Assembly: GCA_007121175.1 (NCBI GenBank) | Contig: SKMG01000163.1 | Coordinates: 1-10,923, forward strand | Length of the DNA: 10,923 bases | Direction of reading: 5' to 3' | DNA from: Trueperaceae bacterium | GTDB lineage: Bacteria; Deinococcota; Deinococci; Deinococcales; Trueperaceae | Part shown: in pieces, positions 6,435 to 10,923 of the stretch | Numbering within the stretch: the stretch's first letter is position 1 | Layout: each line of letters starts with the position of its first letter | The notes under the pieces: generated by a model | Database searches by the model: none | Seen by the model: the letters and a program-made list of their open reading frames with translations, nothing else | Told to the model about the DNA's origin: nothing | Translations under genes and position numbers: made by a program

Positions 6435-6484
6435 CGGGTCGCCGCCACGATGACGCGCACTCGGCGCACGGGAGGGTACGTCAC

Positions 6485-7285
6485 ATGGACCTGCTGCAAG
6501 CCACGCTCCTCGGAGTCGTCCAGGGTCTGACCGAGTTCTTGCCGGTATCGAGCTCCGGCCACTTGGCGCTTGCGAACTACCACCTGGGCTGGGATGAGGG
6601 GCTGCCGCTGTGGGTCGGCGTCGCCACCAACACGGGCACGCTGCTCGCGGTGCTCTTGTACCTGTGGCGCGACGTCGCACTCGCCGTGGGCGGCTTCGCG
6701 CGCGGCTTGACGTCGGCCGCGGCCCGCCGCGAGGACGGCTGGCGCATGGCGCTGCTGGTCCTGGTGGGATCGGTTCCCACCGCGCTCATCGGCCTCGGAC
6801 TGCGCCCGGTGTTCGAGCACCTCAGCACCCCGGTGCCGGTCTCATTCGCCCTGATCGCGACCGGCATCGTGCTCTGGACCGCACCGCGCGGCGGAGACAA
6901 GGGCGGCGTCGCACGCCTCACCTTCCTCGATGCCCTGCTCGCCGGCGTGGCGCAGGGCCTGGCGGTGATCCCGGGCATCTCGCGCTCAGGCGCCACCATC
7001 GCGATGCTGCTGTGGCGCGGCGCGGCTGCCGAGGTCGCGCCACGGCTGTCGTTCCTGATGTACCTCGTCGCCTCGTTCGGGGTGATGCTCCTCGAGGCCG
7101 AGGCGCTGCTGCGGGTCCCGATCCACTGGGGCGAGCTCGTATCGATGACCGCTGCCTCGTTCGTGGTCGGTTACCTCGCGCTGCACGTGCTGTTCGTCGT
7201 CTTGCGGCGCGGCCGCTTCCGCGTGTTCGCGCCGTACGTGTGGCTGCTGGCCGCGTTCACCCTCGTCCGCGTCGCGCTCGGCTGA
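6485..7285 (+). CDS. uppP: Undecaprenyl-diphosphatase (UppP/BacA)
   Basis: This integral membrane enzyme dephosphorylates undecaprenyl pyrophosphate to regenerate the lipid carrier for peptidoglycan and other envelope polymers; overproduction gives bacitracin resistance in other bacteria. The 266-residue length is typical. Both signatures are present: GLTEFLPVSSSGH (14-26) and PGISRSGAT (163-171) with Arg167, each on a re-entrant helix in known structures. Gln13 occupies the position of E. coli Glu17, as in many homologues, while Glu17 here matches the second glutamate. Multiple hydrophobic segments span the chain. The ATG at 6485 has GGGAGGG eight nt upstream. I see no convincing promoter in the 50 bp after the rpsI terminator, so its transcription is unexplained. 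Confidence 0.95.
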   Translation: MDLLQATLLGVVQGLTEFLPVSSSGHLALANYHLGWDEGLPLWVGVATNTGTLLAVLLYLWRDVALAVGGFARGLTSAAARREDGWRMALLVLVGSVPTALIGLGLRPVFEHLSTPVPVSFALIATGIVLWTAPRGGDKGGVARLTFLDALLAGVAQGLAVIPGISRSGATIAMLLWRGAAAEVAPRLSFLMYLVASFGVMLLEAEALLRVPIHWGELVSMTAASFVVGYLALHVLFVVLRRGRFRVFAPYVWLLAAFTLVRVALG

Positions 7286-7311
7286 AAGCCAGGCGCGCCC
7301 ACGCTTATGAT
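7282..7311 (+). promoter_or_regulatory. gltX-ftsY-mqnB promoter candidate
   Basis: TATGAT (7306-7311) is a five-of-six -10 match. CTGAAA (7282-7287), overlapping the uppP stop codon, is a -35 candidate at 18-nt spacing. Transcription would start near 7318 and leave a 20-nt leader holding AAGGAGG (7326-7332) five nt before the gltX ATG. Unlike rpe or fba, this gene would have a short leader with a strong ribosome site. Confidence 0.55.
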
Positions 7312-7337
7312 GCTCAGATGATGTGAAGGAGGCGTTC

Positions 7338-8891
7338 ATGCCCGTCGTGACCCGCATCGCACCCTCGCCGACCGGCGATCCGCACGTTGGCACGGCGTAC
7401 GTCGGCCTGTTCAACTACGCCCTCGCGCGCCGATCCGGGGGCCGCTTCGTGCTGCGGCTCGAAGACACCGACAGGCAGCGGTACCAGGCCGAAGCAGAGA
7501 CCAAGATCCTCGACATGCTCGAGTGGCTAGGCCTGCAGGCCGACGAAGGCCCCGGCGTCGGGGGGGCCCAGGGCCCCTACCGGCAGAGCGAACGGCTCGA
7601 TCTCTATCGCGAGCACGCGCAACGCCTCATCGACGGCGGCCATGCCTATCGGGCCTTCGAGACGCCCGAGGAGCTCGAGGCGATGCGCCTCGAGCAGCGC
7701 CGGCTGGGGCTCGATCCCGGGTACGACGGTCGGGGACGAGCGGTCCCGGCCGATGAGCAAGCCCGCCGTGCCGCGGCGGGCGAACCGCACGTCGTGCGCC
7801 TGCTCACCCCCGACGAGGGCGAGACCTCCTTCCACGACCTGCTGCGCGGCGAGGTGCGCATCCCGAATCGCGAGATCCGGGACCCAGTGCTGCTGAAGTC
7901 CGACGGCTACCCCACGTACCACCTCGCGGTGGTGGTCGACGATCATCTGATGGGCATCACGCACGTGATGCGCGCCGAGGAGTGGGTGACGTCGACGCCG
8001 ATCCACGTGCTGCTGTACCGGGCCTTCGGTTGGGAGTTACCGACCTTCGTGCATCTGCCTTTGCTGCGCAACCCCGACGCCAACAAGACCAAGATCTCCA
8101 AGCGCAAGATGGACACCTCGGTCGAGAGCTATCGCGAGCAGGGCATCCTGCCCGAGGCGCTGCTGAACTTCCTGGGCACCATGGGCTGGAGCATGCCCGA
8201 TGGCCGCGAGGTGTTCTCGCTCGACGACATGGTCGAGGTCTTCGACGTCAAGCGCATTTCGCTCGGAGGGCCGGTCTTCGACCTCAAGCGCCTGCGTCAC
8301 CTCAACGCCCGCTACCTGCGCGACGTGCTCGACCTCGAGACGCTCGCCGAGCGGCTACGGCCGTATCTCGCGGCGAGAGGTCTCGCGGCGGCCGACGAGG
8401 ACTACCTGCTCGACGTGCTCGACGTCGTGCGCCCGCGCGCTGAGACGCTGCAAGAGCTCGCCGAGCAGGCGGTTCCCTTCCTGGTCGAGCGCCTCGGCTA
8501 CGACGTCGACGCGCGGCGCCGCCTGGCGGCGGGCCAGGCCTACCTCGAGGATCTCGAGCGTGCCTTCGCCGCGCTCGAGTGGTTCGATGACGACGACGTC
8601 GACGAGCTGCTGCGCTCCTACGTGCAGCGCCAGGCCGTCCCCATGGGCAAGGTGATGATGCCACTGCGGGTGGCCCTCACCGGCACCACGCAGGCGCCCG
8701 GCGTGGTCGACTTGGTGGTGATCATGGGTAAGGAACGCACCCTCTCGAGGATCGGCCAGGCGCTGCAGGCCATCAGCGAGGGCTTGCCCGACGACGATCC
8801 GGACCGGCTGAAGGCCGAGGCTGAGGCGGCGGCCAAGGAGGAGGCCAGGGCCAAGCGCCGCCGACCTCTGAACGCAGCGGGACGGGGCTGA
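7338..8891 (+). CDS. gltX: Glutamyl-tRNA synthetase
   Basis: This class I aminoacyl-tRNA synthetase charges tRNA-Glu. The 517-residue product follows the Thermus thermophilus enzyme closely from TRIAPSPTGDPHVGTAY, with the HIGH-type HVGT at 16-19, to KISKRK (252-257) as the KMSKS loop, then SMPDGRE and the helical anticodon domain. Arg367 in RPRAETL aligns, by my recollection, with Thermus Arg358, which helps exclude tRNA-Gln. That suggests a discriminating enzyme. A 9-residue insertion near 119-127 and a charged tail from about 485 to 517 (AEAEAAAKEEARAKRRRP) explain the length over the 468 of Thermus. ATG 7338 is chosen over GTG 7323 because AAGGAGG lies just upstream and homologues begin here. 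ftsY starts one base after its stop. Confidence 0.96.
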   Translation: MPVVTRIAPSPTGDPHVGTAYVGLFNYALARRSGGRFVLRLEDTDRQRYQAEAETKILDMLEWLGLQADEGPGVGGAQGPYRQSERLDLYREHAQRLIDGGHAYRAFETPEELEAMRLEQRRLGLDPGYDGRGRAVPADEQARRAAAGEPHVVRLLTPDEGETSFHDLLRGEVRIPNREIRDPVLLKSDGYPTYHLAVVVDDHLMGITHVMRAEEWVTSTPIHVLLYRAFGWELPTFVHLPLLRNPDANKTKISKRKMDTSVESYREQGILPEALLNFLGTMGWSMPDGREVFSLDDMVEVFDVKRISLGGPVFDLKRLRHLNARYLRDVLDLETLAERLRPYLAARGLAAADEDYLLDVLDVVRPRAETLQELAEQAVPFLVERLGYDVDARRRLAAGQAYLEDLERAFAALEWFDDDDVDELLRSYVQRQAVPMGKVMMPLRVALTGTTQAPGVVDLVVIMGKERTLSRIGQALQAISEGLPDDDPDRLKAEAEAAAKEEARAKRRRPLNAAGRG

Positions 8892-8892
8892 G

Positions 8893-9966
8893 GTGGCCTG
8901 GTTCGACCGACTACGCGAAGGACTGAGCAAGACTCGGTCGGCGATCCTCGGTGACCCGCCCGCGGCTACCGAGAGCCAGCCGGCAGCGGGCGAAGCGCCG
9001 GTGGGCGAAGCGACCGCGGGCGAAGCGACCACGGGCGAAGCGACCGCGACGCCTGCGGGACGTCGGGCTGCACCGGCTCGTCCGGCGCCACCGGTTCGCC
9101 CGGCGCGCGATTGGGAGATGGACTGGGACGACCTCGAGCTGGCGCTCATCGGCGCCGACGTCGGCGCCCGCATCGCGGCGGAGGTGGTCGAGGAAGCGCG
9201 CCGGGAGCGCGAGCGCGGCTCGAGCTTCCGCGATGCGCTGCAGAAGGCCCTGCTCGACCAGCTCGAGCGCGACGAGCTGCGTCAGAAGCTGCGCCGGGTC
9301 GGCTTCGACGTCGACGTCTCCCGGCGGCTCGTCGAGCCGGCCGGCAAGGTCCTGATGATCGTCGGCGTCAACGGCGTCGGCAAGACCACCACCATCGCCA
9401 AGCTCGGCCGCTACTACACCTCGCACGGCAAGCGCGTGCTGTTCGCCGCCGGCGACACCTTCCGCGCCGCCGGCAGCGAGCAGCTCGCGGTCTGGGGCGA
9501 ACGGCTCGGGATCCTCACCGTCACCGCCGAGAGCGGCAGCGACACCGCCGCGCTGGCGTTCGATGCCGCGCAGCGACGCATCGCGCGCGGCGCGGACCTG
9601 CTGATCGTCGATACCGCGGGCCGACTGCACACCAAGCACAACCTGATGGAGGAGCTGAAGAAGGTCAAGCGGGTGATCGACAAGGCAGACCCCGGCGAGC
9701 CCAAGGAGATCTGGCTGGTGCTCGACGCCGTGACCGGTCAGAACGGCCTCGAGCAGGCCAAGCGCTTCCACGAGGCGATCGGCCTCACCGGCGTGGTGGT
9801 CACGAAGCTCGACGGCACCGGCAAGGGAGGCATCTTGCTGCCGATCACGCGCGAGCTCGGCCTGCCGATCCGCTTCATCGGCGTGGGCGAGCAAGCCGAC
9901 GACCTGCAGCCGTACGACGCCGCGGCCTTCGTCCAGGCGTTGCTCGATGCGCCCGCCGCCGCCTGA
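8893..9966 (+). CDS. ftsY: Signal recognition particle receptor FtsY
   Basis: FtsY is the SRP receptor GTPase that docks ribosome-nascent-chain complexes at the membrane translocon. The N-terminal helix MAWFDRLREGLSKTR is followed by a low-complexity linker (about 25-72) containing four copies of a GEA-type pentapeptide. The N domain is about 73-145, and the NG GTPase has G1 GVNGVGKTTT (158-167), the insertion-box DTFRAAGSEQL (188-198), G3 DTAGR (240-244), G4 TKLD (304-307), GTGKGG (308-313) and the closing GVGEQADDLQPYD (330-342). At 357 residues it lacks the long acidic A domain of E. coli. The GTG start lies one base after the gltX stop, and its end overlaps mqnB by 20 bp, so the three genes are probably one operon. 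Gly194 replaces the usual third Ala of DTFRAAA. Confidence 0.96.
   Translation: MAWFDRLREGLSKTRSAILGDPPAATESQPAAGEAPVGEATAGEATTGEATATPAGRRAAPARPAPPVRPARDWEMDWDDLELALIGADVGARIAAEVVEEARRERERGSSFRDALQKALLDQLERDELRQKLRRVGFDVDVSRRLVEPAGKVLMIVGVNGVGKTTTIAKLGRYYTSHGKRVLFAAGDTFRAAGSEQLAVWGERLGILTVTAESGSDTAALAFDAAQRRIARGADLLIVDTAGRLHTKHNLMEELKKVKRVIDKADPGEPKEIWLVLDAVTGQNGLEQAKRFHEAIGLTGVVVTKLDGTGKGGILLPITRELGLPIRFIGVGEQADDLQPYDAAAFVQALLDAPAAA
8986..9045 (+). repeat. 15-bp tandem repeat, four units, inside ftsY
   Basis: Four consecutive 15-bp units share the core GGCGAAGCG and encode A-G-E-A-P, V-G-E-A-T, A-G-E-A-T and T-G-E-A-T. The last three end in ACC, and the second differs from the third by two bases. 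The unit is in frame, so copy-number change would only lengthen or shorten the FtsY linker. The near identity suggests recent expansion. Confidence 0.9.
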
Positions 9967-10753
9967 GGAGCGGGGCACGCGAGGCGCAGCCGCGCCCGTC
10001 CTGGTGCTGGCCGCGACGCCCATGGAGCTCGCGCCGCTGCGCGCGGCGCTCGTCGGCGTGCGTGCGCGCGCCGGGGCGTGGGACGTCATCGAGGTCGGTC
10101 GACTCGGCTCCCTCCGCGTGGCGCTCGCCGTGACCGGCATCGGCAAGGTCAACGCTGCGGCGGGCCTGCTCGCGGCCGCCTCGTCGACCGCTCCGTGCGC
10201 CGCCATCTTGGTGGGTGTCGGCGGCGCCTACCCAGGCAGCCCGCTGACCAACGGCATGGTCGCGGCCGCCAGCGAGGAGCTGCAGCTCGACCTGGGGCTG
10301 CGGCACGGAGACGGGACCTGGGAGGGGCCCGAGGCGCTCGGCTTCGCCATCACGCCGGCGCGCGACGGCCGTCCCGAGCGCGTCAACCTGATCCCGACCC
10401 ACGCGGGGCTGCAAGCAGCCCTGGCCGAGCACGGCCTCCCGCTCGTGCGCTTCGCCACGCTCGACGCCGTCACGGCCGACGTCGGCCTCGCCGCGTCGCT
10501 GCACAGCAGTTACGCAGTTGCCGTCGAGAGCATGGAGGGCGCGGCGGCCGCGCAGGTGGCCGATCGGCTCGGGCTGCCGTTCGCGGAAGTGCGTGGCGTT
10601 TCGAACCGGGTCGGCGAACGCGACAAGGATCGCTGGGAGCTGCGCGGCGCGATCCACAGCAGCTGCCGGGCGGTGCTCGGGCTCTTGCGGGGGTGGCACG
10701 AACACCCCGCCACACGCACCTTGTCGGGGTCGGGTGTCCCTGAGGGTGCGTGA
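9947..10753 (+). CDS. mqnB: Futalosine hydrolase, menaquinone biosynthesis
   Basis: MqnB cleaves futalosine (or 6-amino-6-deoxyfutalosine) to a base and dehypoxanthine futalosine in the alternative menaquinone pathway. The 268-residue product has the nucleoside phosphorylase/hydrolase fold: VLVLAATPMELAPLR with likely acid Glu27, AVTGIGKVNAA (61-71), VGVGGAYPGS (89-98), ESMEGAA (194-200) for ribose binding, and SNRVGERDKDRW (219-230). The S-N-x-V-x-x-R-x4-W ending distinguishes futalosine hydrolases from MTA/SAH nucleosidases, which carry S-D. The ATG at 9947 overlaps ftsY by 20 bp and adds a Pro/Gly-rich lead of about 16 residues; a later GTG is possible. Its TGA (10751-10753) is part of the proposed aldolase promoter. 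An MTA/SAH nucleosidase is the less likely alternative. Confidence 0.85.
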   Translation: MRPPPPEERGTRGAAAPVLVLAATPMELAPLRAALVGVRARAGAWDVIEVGRLGSLRVALAVTGIGKVNAAAGLLAAASSTAPCAAILVGVGGAYPGSPLTNGMVAAASEELQLDLGLRHGDGTWEGPEALGFAITPARDGRPERVNLIPTHAGLQAALAEHGLPLVRFATLDAVTADVGLAASLHSSYAVAVESMEGAAAAQVADRLGLPFAEVRGVSNRVGERDKDRWELRGAIHSSCRAVLGLLRGWHEHPATRTLSGSGVPEGA

Positions 10754-10765
10754 TACGATCCGCGC
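10751..10765 (+). promoter_or_regulatory. Extended -10 promoter for a leaderless aldolase mRNA
   Basis: TGA followed by TACGAT (10754-10759) forms an extended -10 whose TG is the first two bases of the mqnB stop codon. It ends 6 nt before the ATG at 10766, the same spacing as at rpe. No ribosome site lies at a useful distance. TTGTCG at 10721-10726 is too far (27 nt) to act as a normal -35. Confidence 0.6.
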
Positions 10766-10923
10766 ATGCCACTCGCGACCGGACTCGACATCCTGCAGGC
10801 CGCCCGTGCCGGAGGCTACGGCGTCGGCGCCTTCAACACCAACAACATGGAGATCACCCAAGCGATCCTCGAGGCCGCCGAGGAGACCCGCTCGCCGGTG
10901 CTGCTGGCGCTCTCGGAGGGCGC
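10766..10923 (+). CDS. fba: Class II fructose-bisphosphate aldolase, N-terminal part
   Basis: The open frame runs off the window edge after about 52 residues. MPLATGLDILQAARAGG, followed by YGVGAFNTNNMEITQAILEAA and SPVLLALSEG, is the typical start of the zinc-dependent class II aldolase that splits fructose-1,6-bisphosphate in glycolysis and makes it in gluconeogenesis. It closely resembles the Thermus enzyme as I remember it. The catalytic Asp, zinc histidines and phosphate-binding residues lie outside the window, so a tagatose-bisphosphate aldolase of the same family is not formally excluded. The ATG sits 12 bp after the mqnB stop, apparently with its own leaderless promoter rather than as part of the gltX operon. 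Confidence 0.92.
   Translation, partial: MPLATGLDILQAARAGGYGVGAFNTNNMEITQAILEAAEETRSPVLLALSEG

Noticed and set aside
7323..7337. Upstream GTG start for gltX
   Set aside because: The GTG overlaps the AAGGAGG ribosome site that serves the ATG at 7338, and homologues start at the latter.
8911..10206. 431-codon minus-strand open frame opposite ftsY and mqnB
   Set aside because: It mirrors two conserved genes in a frame kept open by GC-rich codon use. Its translation is low-complexity and resembles no family I know.
1..10923. CRISPR arrays, tRNA or rRNA genes, insertion sequences, phage genes, defence systems
   Set aside because: No direct-repeat/spacer pattern, cloverleaf, transposase-like product or terminal inverted repeats were seen. 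All substantial coding regions are housekeeping genes or close to them.

Overview
The window is a GC-rich (roughly 70% by eye), gene-dense stretch of bacterial chromosome made almost wholly of housekeeping genes. It most likely comes from the Deinococcota (Deinococcus-Thermus), perhaps the Trueperaceae. The glutamyl-tRNA synthetase and the fructose-bisphosphate aldolase N-terminus closely resemble the Thermus proteins as I recall them. A futalosine hydrolase fits futalosine-route menaquinone synthesis. Several genes have a -10-like hexamer a few bases before a start codon with no Shine-Dalgarno (SD) sequence, the leaderless layout reported as common in Deinococcus. The lineage is an inference, because no rRNA gene is present.

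Layout. Positions 1-240 (+) hold the 3' end of a class III aminotransferase gene (gabT-like), then a 12-bp hairpin, then rpe (304-966, +). A convergent unit on the minus strand follows, read right to left: a bactofilin gene (3701-3162), accD (3092-1989) and accA (2005-1052). accD and accA overlap by 17 bp and encode the two carboxyltransferase subunits of acetyl-CoA carboxylase. A divergent promoter region (3702-3894) separates the bactofilin gene from a plus-strand pair: an SDR-fold protein lacking the catalytic Tyr and Lys (3895-4896), and nrdR (4893-5411), whose TTG start overlaps the SDR stop codon. Next is rplM-rpsI (5558-6370), with a well-formed promoter, an 85-nt leader and a textbook intrinsic terminator. 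Then come uppP (6485-7285) and the tight run gltX-ftsY-mqnB (7338-10753). The window ends in the 5' part of a class II aldolase gene (10766 onward).

Functionally the genes cover central carbon metabolism (rpe, fba), fatty-acid synthesis (accAD), cell-wall lipid carrier recycling (uppP), translation (rplM, rpsI, gltX), membrane protein targeting (ftsY), quinone synthesis (mqnB), dNTP control (nrdR) and cell shape (bactofilin). I see no mobile element, CRISPR array, tRNA, rRNA or phage gene. No stretch over 300 bases lacks a gene.

The most interesting signals are the two coexisting modes of translation initiation (leaderless versus strong SD), regulatory elements embedded in neighbouring stop codons or hairpins, the catalytically degenerate SDR coupled to nrdR, and several low-complexity insertions or tails (AccD C-terminus, FtsY linker repeat, SDR acidic tail).
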